Of a stretch of DNA of 64,000 bases, positions 9,689 through 20,684 are shown piece after piece. The notes below the pieces were generated by a model. It had not been told where the DNA came from. It ran no database searches and saw nothing but the letters and a program-made list of their open reading frames with translations. Origin of the DNA: Agrobacterium cavarae (GTDB lineage: Bacteria; Pseudomonadota; Alphaproteobacteria; Rhizobiales; Rhizobiaceae); contig NZ_SISF01000032.1 in the NCBI RefSeq assembly GCF_004310285.1, forward strand, positions 62,001-126,000, written 5' to 3'. Every line of letters begins with the position of its first letter. Positions within the stretch are counted from its first letter, which is position 1. A program made the position numbers and the translations under genes.

Positions 9689-12571
9689 ATGACCCTTGTT
9701 CACGAAATCGATTACGGTACCCCGGCCTCAAAATCCACGGACGTGGTGACGCTGACCATCGATGGTCGCGAGATCACCGTGCCTGCGGGCACCTCCATCA
9801 TGCGCGCCTCCATGGAAGCGGGTATTCAGGTTCCGAAGCTTTGCGCCACCGATATGGTCGACGCATTCGGCTCCTGCCGCCTCTGTCTGGTGGAGGTGGA
9901 GGGTCGAAACGGCACCCCCGCCTCCTGCACCACGCCGGTTGCGCCAGGTCTCGTCGTCCATACACAGACGGAACGGTTGAAGCAAATCCGCAAGGGGGTG
10001 ATGGAGCTCTACATCTCCGACCACCCGCTCGACTGCCTGACCTGTGCGGCCAATGGCGATTGCGAGTTGCAGGACATGGCAGGTGCGGTTGGCCTGCGTG
10101 ATGTGCGCTACGGCTATGAGGGCGACAACCACGTCAAGGCGCGCTCGACTGATGGCGGCGTCAACGCGCAGTGGATGCCGAAGGACGAGTCGAACCCCTA
10201 CTTCACCTATGATCCTTCAAAATGCATCGTCTGCTCACGCTGCGTCCGCGCCTGCGAAGACGTGCAAGGTACGTTCGCCCTGACCATCGAAGGGCGTGGC
10301 TTTGATAGCCGCGTGTCGCCCGGTGCGCATGAAGCCTTCCTCGATTCCGAATGCGTCTCCTGCGGCGCCTGTGTTCAGGCCTGTCCCACGGCAACACTGA
10401 CGGAAAAATCCGTGATCGCCATTGGTCAGCCAGAACATTCAATGGTCACCACCTGCGCCTATTGTGGCGTGGGCTGTTCCTTCAAGGCGGAAATGCGCGG
10501 CGAAGAGCTGGTCCGTATGGTGCCGTGGAAGGATGGACAGGCAAATCGTGGCCATTCCTGCGTCAAGGGCCGCTTTGCCTATGGCTATGCCAGCCACAAG
10601 GACCGCATCCTCAATCCGATGATCCGTGAAAAGATTACAGACCCCTGGCGGGAGGTGACGTGGGAAGAGGCATACTCCCATGTGGCGTCCGAATTCCGTC
10701 GTATCCAAAGCCAGTACGGGAAGGACTCGATCGGCGGCATCACGTCCTCGCGCTGCACCAATGAAGAGACCTACCTGGTGCAGAAGCTGATCCGCGCCGG
10801 CTTTGGCAACAACAATGTCGATACCTGCGCCCGCGTCTGCCATTCGCCAACCGGCTATGGCCTCGGCCAGGCCTTCGGCACATCTGCCGGCACACAGAAC
10901 TTCGACAGTGTCGAACAGTCTGACGTCGTGCTTGTCATTGGCGCGAACCCCACGGATGGCCACCCGGTCTTCGGCTCCCGGCTGAAGAAGCGGCTGCGCC
11001 AGGGCGCCAAGCTGATCGTCATAGATCCACGCCGCATCGATCTTGTGCGCACGCCGCATGTGGAGGCTGCCTTCCACCTGCCGCTGAAGCCCGGCACCAA
11101 CGTTGCGGTGCTGACTGCACTTGCCCATGTCATCGTCACCGAAGGTCTCTTCAACGAAGCCTTCATTCGCGAACGTTGCGATTGGTCCGAATTCGAGGAC
11201 TGGGCAGCCTTCGTATCGGAAGAGGAGCACAGCCCGGAGGAGACGGAAAAGTTCACCGGCGTTCCGGCAGCAGAGCTTCGCGGTGCTGCGCGTCTTTATG
11301 CCCGCGGCGGCAATGGCGCCATCTATTATGGTCTTGGCGTCACCGAACACAGCCAGGGCTCCACCACCGTCATGGCAATCGCCAACCTCGCAATGGCAAC
11401 GGGCAATATCGGTCGTCCTGGCGTCGGCGTGAACCCGCTGCGTGGTCAAAACAACGTCCAGGGCTCCTGCGATATGGGCTCTTTCCCCCACGAACTGCCG
11501 GGCTATCGCCATATCTCGGACGACGCGACGCGCGAGACTTTCGAAAAGCTATGGGGCGTGACGCTCAACAGTGAGCCTGGCTTGCGTATTCCCAACATGC
11601 TGGATGCCGCAGTCGAAGGGTCGTTCAAGGGCATCTACATTCAGGGCGAAGACATTCTGCAATCCGACCCGGATACAAAGCATGTGTCTGCAGGACTCGC
11701 TGCCATGGAATGCGTCGTCGTACACGACCTCTTCCTCAACGAGACAGCAAACTACGCCCATGTCTTCCTGCCGGGATCGACCTTCCTCGAAAAGGACGGC
11801 ACCTTCACCAATGCCGAACGCCGCATCAATCGCGTGCGCAAGGTGATGAGCCCGAAAAATGGCTATGCCGATTGGGAGGTAACGCAGAAGCTCGCCCAGG
11901 CGATGGGGCTCGATTGGAACTACACCCATCCATCCGAGATCATGGACGAGATCGCAGCAACAACGCCAAGCTTCGCCAGTGTTTCCTACGACTATCTGGA
12001 GAAGCACGGCTCGGTCCAATGGCCTTGCAACGAGAAATTCCCGCTCGGCTCACCCATCATGCATGTCGACGGCTTCGTGCGTGGCAAGGGCAAGTTCATC
12101 CGCACCGAATATGTGGCGACTGACGAACGAACCGGCCCTCGCTTCCCATTACTGCTGACGACAGGTCGTATCCTCTCCCAGTACAATGTCGGCGCGCAAA
12201 CCCGCCGTACCGAGAATGTCGTGTGGCACGAGGAGGACCGGCTGGAAATTCATCCTCACGACGCCGAACAGCGCGGCATCAAGGACGGTGACTGGATCAA
12301 GCTCGCAAGCCGTTCAGGCGACACAACGCTTCGGGCGCTGATCACCGACCGCGTAGCGCCCGGCGTCGTCTATACGACCTTCCACCATCCGGACACGCAG
12401 GCCAATGTCATCACCACGGACTTCTCCGACTGGGCGACCAACTGTCCGGAATACAAGGTGACGGCCGTTCAGGTCTCGCCATCCAACGGTCCGACGGAGT
12501 GGCAGGAAGATTATGAAGAATTCTCCCGCCAGTCGCGCCGAATCGTGGCGAAACTTGACGCGGCGGAATAG
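9689..12571 (+). CDS. fdsA: NAD-dependent formate dehydrogenase catalytic alpha subunit FdsA
   Basis: This molybdenum subunit oxidises formate to CO2. In order it shows a plant-type [2Fe-2S] domain (C52, C63, C66, C80), a His-Cys cluster motif (HPLDCLTCAANGDCE), two ferredoxin-like [4Fe-4S] motifs (CIVCSRCVRAC and CVSCGACVQAC), and the molybdopterin oxidoreductase domain opening with CAYCGVGC. In the active-site stretch DTCARVCHSP, near residue 380, the metal ligand is cysteine rather than selenocysteine. It is 960 residues from the ATG at 9689, which has GGAG upstream. Bis-MGD would come from the nearby moaA and mobAB products, and FdhD would supply the sulfido ligand. Confidence 0.97.
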   Translation: MTLVHEIDYGTPASKSTDVVTLTIDGREITVPAGTSIMRASMEAGIQVPKLCATDMVDAFGSCRLCLVEVEGRNGTPASCTTPVAPGLVVHTQTERLKQIRKGVMELYISDHPLDCLTCAANGDCELQDMAGAVGLRDVRYGYEGDNHVKARSTDGGVNAQWMPKDESNPYFTYDPSKCIVCSRCVRACEDVQGTFALTIEGRGFDSRVSPGAHEAFLDSECVSCGACVQACPTATLTEKSVIAIGQPEHSMVTTCAYCGVGCSFKAEMRGEELVRMVPWKDGQANRGHSCVKGRFAYGYASHKDRILNPMIREKITDPWREVTWEEAYSHVASEFRRIQSQYGKDSIGGITSSRCTNEETYLVQKLIRAGFGNNNVDTCARVCHSPTGYGLGQAFGTSAGTQNFDSVEQSDVVLVIGANPTDGHPVFGSRLKKRLRQGAKLIVIDPRRIDLVRTPHVEAAFHLPLKPGTNVAVLTALAHVIVTEGLFNEAFIRERCDWSEFEDWAAFVSEEEHSPEETEKFTGVPAAELRGAARLYARGGNGAIYYGLGVTEHSQGSTTVMAIANLAMATGNIGRPGVGVNPLRGQNNVQGSCDMGSFPHELPGYRHISDDATRETFEKLWGVTLNSEPGLRIPNMLDAAVEGSFKGIYIQGEDILQSDPDTKHVSAGLAAMECVVVHDLFLNETANYAHVFLPGSTFLEKDGTFTNAERRINRVRKVMSPKNGYADWEVTQKLAQAMGLDWNYTHPSEIMDEIAATTPSFASVSYDYLEKHGSVQWPCNEKFPLGSPIMHVDGFVRGKGKFIRTEYVATDERTGPRFPLLLTTGRILSQYNVGAQTRRTENVVWHEEDRLEIHPHDAEQRGIKDGDWIKLASRSGDTTLRALITDRVAPGVVYTTFHHPDTQANVITTDFSDWATNCPEYKVTAVQVSPSNGPTEWQEDYEEFSRQSRRIVAKLDAAE

Positions 12572-12580
12572 GATCGGAGA

Positions 12581-13405
12581 ATGCAGCAGAAACCGAGCCG
12601 AACGATCGACGAATGGCGCTTCCGACAGGGGCGAATGGAGGCGGGCCACCGCATCGTCCCGGAGGAAGTACCGGTCGCCTTCTCCTATGGAGGCTCCACC
12701 CATGCGGTGATGATGGCAACGCCGACAGACCTCATCGACTTCGCCTATGGTTTTTCGCTGGCGGAGGAAATCGTGACGTCGGCGGAAGATATCCTCGAGG
12801 TCGATCTGGTTGAAGCGGGTCGAGGGATCGACGTGCAGATTACGCTGAAGGATACGACAGCCGACGCGCTGGTGGCCCGCCGCCGGCGCATGGCAGGACC
12901 AGTCGGCTGTGGTCTTTGTGGTATTGAATCGATCGAGCAGGCAACTCGCAAGGTTGCGACGGTCAAGGATCCGGCGGCCCGCCTCATGCCCAGGCAGATC
13001 AGCGAAGCCATTCGCCTGCTTGGCGATGGGCAAGGCCTCAATCGCGAAACACGAGCTGTACACGGCGCGGGTTTCTACCGGCCAGAGAACGGCATCGTCG
13101 CGGTGCGAGAAGATGTCGGGCGGCACAATGCTCTGGACAAGCTCTCCGGTGCAATCCTCCGCTCCGGGCATCCGGCAACCGATGGTATCGTGGTCGTCAC
13201 CAGCCGTCTTTCCGTCGAAATGGTGCAGAAAACGGCCCTTCTCGGATGCCCGGTCCTCGTCGCGATTTCGGCGCCGACAGCGCTTGCCATCGAGACGGCA
13301 GAAGAAGCTGGCATCAGCCTGATCGGTATCGCCCGCGGCGATGAATTCGAAGTGTTTACCAGGCCTGACCGTCTGGTCTCCGGGGAGAGCAGTCATGTCG
13401 CTTAG
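12581..13405 (+). CDS. fdhD: Formate dehydrogenase sulfurtransferase FdhD
   Basis: FdhD passes sulfur from a cysteine desulfurase to the molybdenum cofactor, a step formate dehydrogenase needs for activity. The family's sulfur-carrying CxxC motif is visible as GCGLCG near residue 108, and the conserved ALDKLSGA and TSRLSVEMVQK segments follow. It is 274 residues. The gene starts nine bases after fdsA and overlaps fdsD by eleven bases, placing it firmly within the operon. Confidence 0.95.
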   Translation: MQQKPSRTIDEWRFRQGRMEAGHRIVPEEVPVAFSYGGSTHAVMMATPTDLIDFAYGFSLAEEIVTSAEDILEVDLVEAGRGIDVQITLKDTTADALVARRRRMAGPVGCGLCGIESIEQATRKVATVKDPAARLMPRQISEAIRLLGDGQGLNRETRAVHGAGFYRPENGIVAVREDVGRHNALDKLSGAILRSGHPATDGIVVVTSRLSVEMVQKTALLGCPVLVAISAPTALAIETAEEAGISLIGIARGDEFEVFTRPDRLVSGESSHVA

Positions 13406-13739
13406 CCACACAGATGAGAAGCTGATCCGCATGGCGAACCAGATCGCCACATTCTTTACCTCGCAGCCGCAGGACGTGCAGGTGGATGGGGTGGCCACGC
13501 ACATCAACAAGTTCTGGGAGCCGCGCATGCGGCGGCGGTTCTTCGAGATGATCGACAACGGCGCAGACGGCTTCCTGCCGCTCGTCGTGACGGCATCGGC
13601 AAAGATCAAGCGGCCGGGAGACCCAACCACGCAGGCGGTCGGCCTGGGAGAAGACGCAGCAAAGGGTGCGCCGGGAGGCAAAGGTCCGATTGCTGGAGAA
13701 TCTCTTTCGGAACCCAGCATTCCTTCCGGCGCGGCGTGA
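13395..13739 (+). CDS. fdsD: Formate dehydrogenase delta subunit FdsD
   Basis: This small 114-residue cytoplasmic protein of the FdsD family is found with FdsABG and is thought to help assemble or stabilise the complex. Visible family features include an early IRMANQIATFF helix and the basic FWEPRMRRRFFE motif. The C-terminal third is rich in glycine, alanine and proline and looks disordered. The ATG at 13395 is preceded by GGGAGAG and overlaps the end of fdhD. Confidence 0.88.
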   Translation: MSLSHTDEKLIRMANQIATFFTSQPQDVQVDGVATHINKFWEPRMRRRFFEMIDNGADGFLPLVVTASAKIKRPGDPTTQAVGLGEDAAKGAPGGKGPIAGESLSEPSIPSGAA

Positions 13740-13911
13740 AGGTGGACCGAAAGCGCACGGTCCTTGCGCACGCCAATATGAGGTCGAAACCTACATCCTG
13801 GAAGACGGGTTTGATCAGCCCGGCTTTCCCTTTTTCATCGATGCCCGCTCATCAGGTGTGAGCGAGAGCATTTGACGTTGTCCTGACATTCCAAAGAGGG
13901 AGGTATTGTCG

Positions 13912-15564
13912 ATGGCAGTTGCAGGCGTAAGCGGAGGAGGCATGGCGGGGGCAGGTCTTCTCGATCGAGAGCGAATTATCGCCAAACCCGGTTTCAACCG
14001 GTGGCTGGTTCCGCCAGCCGCACTGGCAATCCACCTGTGCATCGGAATGGCCTATGGCTTCAGCGTGTTCTGGCTGCCGTTGTCGCGAGCCCTTCCGGCG
14101 ACCGATCCGAGCTGCTCGAGCCTGACGCTCGTCGGCGCTCTCTTCACCACCGCCTGCAATTGGCGCGTGGCGGACCTTGGATGGATCTACACGCTCTTCT
14201 TCGTTCTGCTCGGCTGCTCGGCTGCCATCTGGGGCGGCTGGCTGGAGCGTGTCGGTCCACGCAAGGCTGGCTTCGTTTCCGCCTGCTGCTGGTGCGGCGG
14301 TATTCTCGTTGCAGCGCTCGGCGTTATGACCCATCAGTTGTGGCTGATGTGGCTCGGTGCTGGCGTGATTGGCGGCGTGGGTCTTGGACTTGGTTACATC
14401 TCTCCCGTCTCGACCCTGATCAAGTGGTTCCCGGATCGGCGCGGCATGGCAACCGGCATGGCCATCATGGGTTTCGGTGGCGGCGCAATGATCGGCGCTC
14501 CACTTGCCAACCTGCTGATGGGCTATTTCAAGACCGACACGACGGTCGGCGTGTGGCAGACTTTCGTCGTGATGGCGTTGATCTATTTCGTCTTCATGAT
14601 GGCAGGTGCTTTCGGCTACCGCATACCACCGGCTGGCTGGCGCCCCGAAGGCTGGACGCCGCCGGCTGCCAAAAGCGCGATGATCACGACGCGTCATGTG
14701 CATCTGCGTGATGCTCACAAGACCAAACAGTTCTGGTTGATCTGGGCAGTTCTCTGCCTCAACGTCTCTGCCGGTATCGGCGTCATCGGCATGGCCTCGC
14801 CCATGCTGCAGGAAATCTTCGCTGGTTCCTTGATCGGCCAGCCAAGCGTTGCCTTTGCCGATCTTGACGCCGCGCAGAAGGCACAGATCGCGGCAATCGC
14901 CGCTGGCTTCACTGGCCTTCTGTCGCTCTTCAACATTGGTGGCCGCTTCTTCTGGGCATCGATGTCCGATAAGATCGGCAGAAAGAACACCTATTTCTGC
15001 TTCTTCATCCTCGGCATCATCCTCTATGCGCTGGCACCCACGCTTGCTCTGATGGGCTCCAAGGCTCTCTTCGTCCTCGCCTTCGGCATCATCCTGTCGA
15101 TGTATGGCGGCGGTTTTGCCACCATTCCGGCCTATCTGGCAGACATCTTCGGCACGCAATTCGTTGGCGCCATCCACGGTCGTTTGCTGACAGCCTGGGC
15201 AACGGCCGGCATCGTCGGTCCGGTCGTGGTCAACTATATCCGTGAGGCGCAGATCGCCGCCGGTGTAGCGCCTGGGCCGGCCCTCTATACCAGCACGATG
15301 TATATTCTTGCCGGTATGCTGGCGCTTGGCCTCATCGCCAACGCCTTCGTCAAGCCGCTCTCCGACAAGTGGTTCATGTCGGATGAGGAAGTCGCCTCGC
15401 TCCAGGCCAAGACCGCTGCCGCCAATGCCGGCCCGACCGGTTCCTTCGGCATCGGCAAGGGTGGCTTCGATGGCAAGGCCGCTCTCGCCTGGGCCGCTGT
15501 CGGCCTTCCGCTTCTGTGGGGCGTGTGGGTGACGCTGAAGAGCAGCTTCGCGCTCTTCGGGTAA
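13912..15564 (+). CDS. Oxalate/formate antiporter-like MFS transporter (OFA family)
   Basis: This 550-residue inner-membrane protein has about 12 core membrane segments and an extra C-terminal segment (ALAWAAVGLPLLWGVWVTLK). It is longer than classical OxlT. Features such as GLGLGYISPVSTLIKWFPDRRG and NIGGRFFWASMSDKIGRKN are typical of the OFA branch. Position directly after the fds genes suggests formate or oxalate as substrate, but that is inference. The ATG at 13912 has GAGGGAGG eight bases upstream. A 172-bp gap separates it from fdsD, so it may have its own promoter. It ends at a strong terminator. Confidence 0.88.
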   Translation: MAVAGVSGGGMAGAGLLDRERIIAKPGFNRWLVPPAALAIHLCIGMAYGFSVFWLPLSRALPATDPSCSSLTLVGALFTTACNWRVADLGWIYTLFFVLLGCSAAIWGGWLERVGPRKAGFVSACCWCGGILVAALGVMTHQLWLMWLGAGVIGGVGLGLGYISPVSTLIKWFPDRRGMATGMAIMGFGGGAMIGAPLANLLMGYFKTDTTVGVWQTFVVMALIYFVFMMAGAFGYRIPPAGWRPEGWTPPAAKSAMITTRHVHLRDAHKTKQFWLIWAVLCLNVSAGIGVIGMASPMLQEIFAGSLIGQPSVAFADLDAAQKAQIAAIAAGFTGLLSLFNIGGRFFWASMSDKIGRKNTYFCFFILGIILYALAPTLALMGSKALFVLAFGIILSMYGGGFATIPAYLADIFGTQFVGAIHGRLLTAWATAGIVGPVVVNYIREAQIAAGVAPGPALYTSTMYILAGMLALGLIANAFVKPLSDKWFMSDEEVASLQAKTAAANAGPTGSFGIGKGGFDGKAALAWAAVGLPLLWGVWVTLKSSFALFG

Positions 15565-15590
15565 GTTGCCGACGGATCTCAAAGACCATC

Positions 15591-15620
15591 AAGAGCCGGC
15601 GAAAGTCGGCTCTTTTTTTG
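15591..15620 (+). terminator. Intrinsic terminator after the OFA transporter
   Basis: An 8-bp perfect stem (AAGAGCCG at 15591-15598 with CGGCTCTT at 15607-15614), extended by a C-G pair closing a GAAA tetraloop, is followed by a run of T. It lies 27 bases past the transporter stop and closes the formate block. Confidence 0.88.
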
Positions 15621-15638
15621 CCAGTTTGCCCCGGCGTT

Positions 15639-16292
15639 CTACAGGTAGGTCGCGATATGGGATTCGATCGGCAAATAAGGCGTCTCGAAGAGTTCCTCGC
15701 GCTCGAAGCGGCTGCCGGTCTTGGAGAAACGGGTCATCACGCAGCGACCGTCTTCCAGGATGATCGGTGCAATCATCATACCACCAGAGACGATCTGCTC
15801 GGTGAAGAAGCGCGGCATGGCAGAAAAGGCTGCGGTGGAGACGATACGGTCGAAGGTCCCCTCGCCGACTAGACCGTTGGAGCCGTCGGCCTGACGGATC
15901 ACAACGTTACGAATGCTGAGATCATCCATCCGGTTCTGTGCCGCTTGAACCAGCGTCTTGTAGCGCTCAACCGAGAGCACGCGCTCGACTCTGCGCCCAA
16001 GCACGGCCGTCATGAAGCCGCTTCCGGTGCCGATTTCAAGCACGCGCTGGCCTGGCTTAACCTGAAGCCGGGAGACGATCTTCACCGCCATATCGGCACC
16101 TTCCATGAAGGCCCCGCAGTCGATCGGGATGGTGCGGCTGGAATAAGCATCCGCCGCAAGCGGTGCCGGGACGAAGAGAGAGCGTGGCGTCTGCTCGACG
16201 GCGGTCAGGAGATCGAGATCGGAAATGCCTTCGGCCCGCAGCCTCAAGACGAGAGCGGCAAAGCCTTCTTTCTCCACCATGGGGGATTTCAA
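15639..16292 (-). CDS. pcm: Protein-L-isoaspartate O-methyltransferase
   Basis: This cytoplasmic enzyme uses S-adenosylmethionine to methylate and so repair isoaspartyl residues in aged proteins. The SAM-binding motif [16 protein letters not shown] is intact. The family catalytic region appears as PIDCGAFME rather than the commoner form with Gln and Ser. At 217 residues the length is normal. The likely start is a TTG at 16292: it overlaps the surE stop and has GGAG seven bases upstream, whereas the ATG at 16280 has no ribosome site. The gene follows surE as in many proteobacteria. Confidence 0.92.
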   Translation of the reverse strand: MKSPMVEKEGFAALVLRLRAEGISDLDLLTAVEQTPRSLFVPAPLAADAYSSRTIPIDCGAFMEGADMAVKIVSRLQVKPGQRVLEIGTGSGFMTAVLGRRVERVLSVERYKTLVQAAQNRMDDLSIRNVVIRQADGSNGLVGEGTFDRIVSTAAFSAMPRFFTEQIVSGGMMIAPIILEDGRCVMTRFSKTGSRFEREELFETPYLPIESHIATYL

Positions 16293-17065
16293 TCGTTCAC
16301 TCCGAATCCAAGTGCCTTGGCGATCCGATCCTTGACCGTGTAGTCGGTAAGGTCAAGCTTGAGAGGTGTTACGGAAATCTGGTTGTTCTTGACGGCATGG
16401 ATATCCGTGCCTTCCATGAAGGTGCCAAGCCGCTCCCCGAAGCGCAGCCAGTAGTAAGGAAGGCCGCGGCCATCCTGACGCTGCTCCACCGTCAGCCCGA
16501 AATCAAGCTTGCCTTGCCCCGTGACGCTCACGCCCTGCACGTCTTTCGGCGCGCAATTGGGGAAGTTGAGATTGAGGAATGTGCCATCCGGCAGATCGAT
16601 CTCGCTCAGCTTGCGAATGAGATCCGGCGCATAGGTTTCAGCGACCTCCCAGGGAACGATCCGCTCGGCATTGCCCGTATAGGCGTAGGCCTGGCTAAGC
16701 GCAAAGGAACGCACGCCTTGCAGCGTACCTTCGATAGCGCCGGCAATCGTACCCGAATAGGTCACATCATCGGCCATGTTGGCGCCGGAATTGACACCGG
16801 AGAGAACGAGATCGGGCTTGCCGGGAAGAACTTCACGAATGCCCATGATCACGCAGTCTGTCGGCGTGCCGCGAAGCGCGTAGTGCTTGTCGGAGATCTT
16901 GCGCAGGCGAAGCGGTTCGGAAAGCGTCAGGGAGTGTGCAAGACCGCTCTGGTCGGTTTCCGGTGCGACGATCCAGACATCGTCCGACAGAGTGCGGGCA
17001 ATGCGCTCAAGCGCTGCCAGCCCCTCGGCATGGATACCATCATCATTGGTCAGCAAAATCCGCAT
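16289..17065 (-). CDS. surE: 5'/3'-nucleotidase SurE
   Basis: This metal-dependent phosphatase acts on nucleoside monophosphates and contributes to stress survival. The N-terminal signature [15 protein letters not shown] carries the catalytic Asp-Asp pair. [18 protein letters not shown] and RGTPTDCV follow, all typical of the family. The start at 17065 (258 residues) was chosen because GGGAGAAG precedes it; an in-frame ATG at 17080 has a weaker site. It overlaps pcm by four bases, so the two are coupled. Confidence 0.96.
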   Translation of the reverse strand: MRILLTNDDGIHAEGLAALERIARTLSDDVWIVAPETDQSGLAHSLTLSEPLRLRKISDKHYALRGTPTDCVIMGIREVLPGKPDLVLSGVNSGANMADDVTYSGTIAGAIEGTLQGVRSFALSQAYAYTGNAERIVPWEVAETYAPDLIRKLSEIDLPDGTFLNLNFPNCAPKDVQGVSVTGQGKLDFGLTVEQRQDGRGLPYYWLRFGERLGTFMEGTDIHAVKNNQISVTPLKLDLTDYTVKDRIAKALGFGVND

Positions 17066-17202
17066 GGTCTTCTCCCTCATCGGTTCGTTCTACAACACAC
17101 AGCGCCCGTCTCCGCTCAACCAAATGTCTTGCTGGACGACGCTCTCCTCCGGGCAGAGATGAAGTACTCCTGCGCCGTCGAAGCAGGAGTCGATATCGAA
17201 GC

Positions 17203-18486
<1,284 letters not shown>

Positions 18487-18532
18487 CGTGGTTCCAGACC
18501 GTGGTTTTACGTCTTTGCTTGTTGAAAAACAA

Positions 18533-18557
18533 AACGCCGGGACAAGTGACCCGGCGT
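18533..18557 (-). terminator. Intrinsic terminator of the tatABC transcript
   Basis: An 8-bp stem (ACGCCGGG at 18534-18541 with CCCGGCGT at 18550-18557) has an 8-base loop and, read on the minus strand, a T-rich tail. It lies 25 bases beyond the tatC stop and before serS. Confidence 0.8.
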
Positions 18558-18581
18558 CTGAAGAAAGAACTCAAGAAGCCG

Positions 18582-19394
18582 TCACGCCTCTTCGGGACCG
18601 TCAAGCTCCCGGCCAGCGTTTTCGGCAGCGCGTTTCTTCTCCACGAGTCGAGCCATATAGATGGAAACCTCGTAGAGAAGGATCGCTGGCAAGGCAAGAC
18701 CGATCTGGGACATCGGATCGGGTGGCGTCAGAACGGCGGCCACGACGAAGGCAGCGACGATCGCGAATTTGCGCTTCTCTCTCAGCCAGTCGCTGGTCAG
18801 CAATCCGACACGCGCCAGAAGCGTGGTCACGACCGGCAGCTGGAACACGAGACCGAAGGACAGAACCAGCGTCATGATGAGGCTGAGATACTCCGACACC
18901 TTCGGCATCAGTGAAATTGCGACCTCGCCGTCTTCCGGCAGCTGCTGCATGGCGAGGAAGAACCACATGACCATGGGTGTGAAGAAGAAGTAGACCAGCG
19001 CGCCGCCAAGCAGAAACAGCAGGGGCGATGCGATCAGGAACGGCAGGAAGGCAGCGCGCTCGTTCTTGTAGAGACCAGGCGCGACGAATTTGTAAAGCTG
19101 CGACGCAACCACCGGGAAGGAGATCACCATGGCGCCGAACATGGCAACCTTGATCTGGGTGAAGAAGAATTCCTGGGGGGCCGTATAGATCAGCGAGGAC
19201 TTGGCGACGTCCAGCCCTGCCCAGATCACCGCCCACTTGTAAGGAATGACGAGAAGGTTGAACAGGTGCTTGGCCATGGCGAAGCAGGCCAGAAAGGCCA
19301 CGAAAAATGCTCCCAGCGACCAGATGAGCCGCGTGCGCAATTCCATGAGGTGTTCGATAAGCGGCTGCGGCTTATCCTCGATATCCTCACTCAT
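18582..19394 (-). CDS. tatC: Twin-arginine translocase subunit TatC
   Basis: This six-helix inner-membrane receptor recognises twin-arginine signal peptides of folded exported proteins. The N-terminal signature HLMELRTRLIWSL and the conserved FFTQIKVAMFGAMVISFPV segment are present. At 270 residues the length is normal. The C-terminal tail is charged and cytoplasmic. It overlaps tatB by four bases (ATGA). Confidence 0.97.
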   Translation of the reverse strand: MSEDIEDKPQPLIEHLMELRTRLIWSLGAFFVAFLACFAMAKHLFNLLVIPYKWAVIWAGLDVAKSSLIYTAPQEFFFTQIKVAMFGAMVISFPVVASQLYKFVAPGLYKNERAAFLPFLIASPLLFLLGGALVYFFFTPMVMWFFLAMQQLPEDGEVAISLMPKVSEYLSLIMTLVLSFGLVFQLPVVTTLLARVGLLTSDWLREKRKFAIVAAFVVAAVLTPPDPMSQIGLALPAILLYEVSIYMARLVEKKRAAENAGRELDGPEEA

Positions 19395-20224
19395 GCTTCA
19401 TCCTTCTTGGCCTTGGCCGTTCGTGCTTTCTTGGCTGGCTCGGCAGCCATGGAGGCGTCGGGCTTGGCGCGCGCCGCCTTCGGCTTGGGCGCGGTAGCCA
19501 ATGCGACCTTCTTATCCGCCGCCTTTGCTGACGTCTGTTTCGCAGCTTTGGCCGCAACGTCCGTCAGCGCAGGAGAAATTGCGGGCTCGGCCTGCATTTC
19601 AGCGACGGACGAGACCTTCGGCTTCTTCGCATCGGCCTTGGCCGAAATCGTGCGCGGAGCGCGTTTCGGCTTGGCAGCGACCGCCTCGGCTTCGACTTCC
19701 TGCGTGGTTTTCGCGGCAGCCTTGCGGCTCCGCTTCGGCTTCTCGGCAACCGGATCTACGACCGGCGTTGCTTGCGCCACAAGGGGCGCTGGAGCCATCG
19801 GTGCGGCGGCGATCGGCGCAGGCGTCAAAGCAGGCGGCGGCGCGTCGGGCAACGTCATCTCCGGACCCGACAGGGTGACATCCGGCGCATCGACCGGGGC
19901 GCTGGTTGCCGGTCCGGACGGCGTTGCCGCCTTCTGCAGATCGGAGCGGATGTCATTACCGAGCTGACGCAAAGGGTTCATCGCATCGCGCAGGGAATTT
20001 GTGGGGTTGAGATTGCGGACATCGGCGATCGTCTGGCGCACGTCGTCCATGTCGGCCTCTTTCATGGCCTCATCGAACTGCGCGCGAAAATCACCCGCCA
20101 TCTTGCGGAAGCCGGCCATCGTCTTGCCGAAGGCACGGATCATGGGCGGCAAGTCTTTCGGGCCAACAACCACGATCAATACGATCGCAATCACCAGCAG
20201 CTCGCTCCAGCCGATATCAAACAT
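19391..20224 (-). CDS. tatB: Twin-arginine translocase subunit TatB with long tail
   Basis: TatB partners TatC in signal-peptide binding. The N-terminal membrane helix MFDIGWSELLVIAIVLIVV, followed by a GPKDLPPMIRAFGK amphipathic helix, is diagnostic. The 277-residue protein is much longer than E. coli TatB (about 170). Roughly the last 150 residues are a low-complexity A/K/P-rich tail with many KPK and KKA groups. Such tails are common in Rhizobiales; their role is unclear. The ATG at 20224 is used rather than the TTG immediately before it. Confidence 0.95.
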   Translation of the reverse strand: MFDIGWSELLVIAIVLIVVVGPKDLPPMIRAFGKTMAGFRKMAGDFRAQFDEAMKEADMDDVRQTIADVRNLNPTNSLRDAMNPLRQLGNDIRSDLQKAATPSGPATSAPVDAPDVTLSGPEMTLPDAPPPALTPAPIAAAPMAPAPLVAQATPVVDPVAEKPKRSRKAAAKTTQEVEAEAVAAKPKRAPRTISAKADAKKPKVSSVAEMQAEPAISPALTDVAAKAAKQTSAKAADKKVALATAPKPKAARAKPDASMAAEPAKKARTAKAKKDEA

Positions 20225-20313
20225 CAAAAAGCTCCCGACACGCGCAACAACGCGCCATGATCCTCAAGTCCCGACGACCAGGGCAAAGACGTGACCGTCC
20301 TACCCCGGATCAA

Positions 20314-20526
20314 TTACTTGATCTCGTCAGCCTTGTGATCGACCGTCTTGGCATTGACATTGGTGTCGGCAGGCGGTGGCGTGGCATCGTCATCAGCCAT
20401 GCCCTTCTTGAAGCTCTTGATACCCTTGGCGACATCACCCATCAATTCGGGAATCTTGCCCCGGCCGAACAGAACCAGCACGATCACCAGAACGATCAGC
20501 CAGTGCCAAACACTAAAAGAACCCAT
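20314..20526 (-). CDS. tatA: Twin-arginine translocase subunit TatA
   Basis: This 70-residue pore-forming subunit shows the [20 protein letters not shown] membrane helix, then the [22 protein letters not shown] amphipathic helix with its conserved FGRG hinge, and a short acidic tail. The start at 20526 has AGGGAG upstream; a longer in-frame reading to 20688 runs into the end of scpB and is not needed. It is the first gene of tatABC, separated from tatB by 89 bases. Confidence 0.96.
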   Translation of the reverse strand: MGSFSVWHWLIVLVIVLVLFGRGKIPELMGDVAKGIKSFKKGMADDDATPPPADTNVNAKTVDHKADEIK

Positions 20527-20684
20527 AACGCAAACTCCCTGAATTTTGCTTTTAACGATGTAAGCCGTTTGAATGGCTTTTTCAAACAACAAAATGGCTA
20601 TTCGACAAAGTAAGGCAGCGAGAAATGCTGTGATGCAGCAGCATATCGACACATCTACGTGATCGCTGTGCACCCGCAACAAAA

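Noticed and set aside
8074-9690. 538-codon minus-strand frame opposite fdsB
   Set aside because: FdsB is certain on the plus strand; the antisense frame lacks a plausible start context and motifs.
13740-13911. Possible small gene or terminator between fdsD and the OFA transporter
   Set aside because: A 69-codon frame (13666-13875) overlaps fdsD without motifs, and the only hairpin has a four-base stem.
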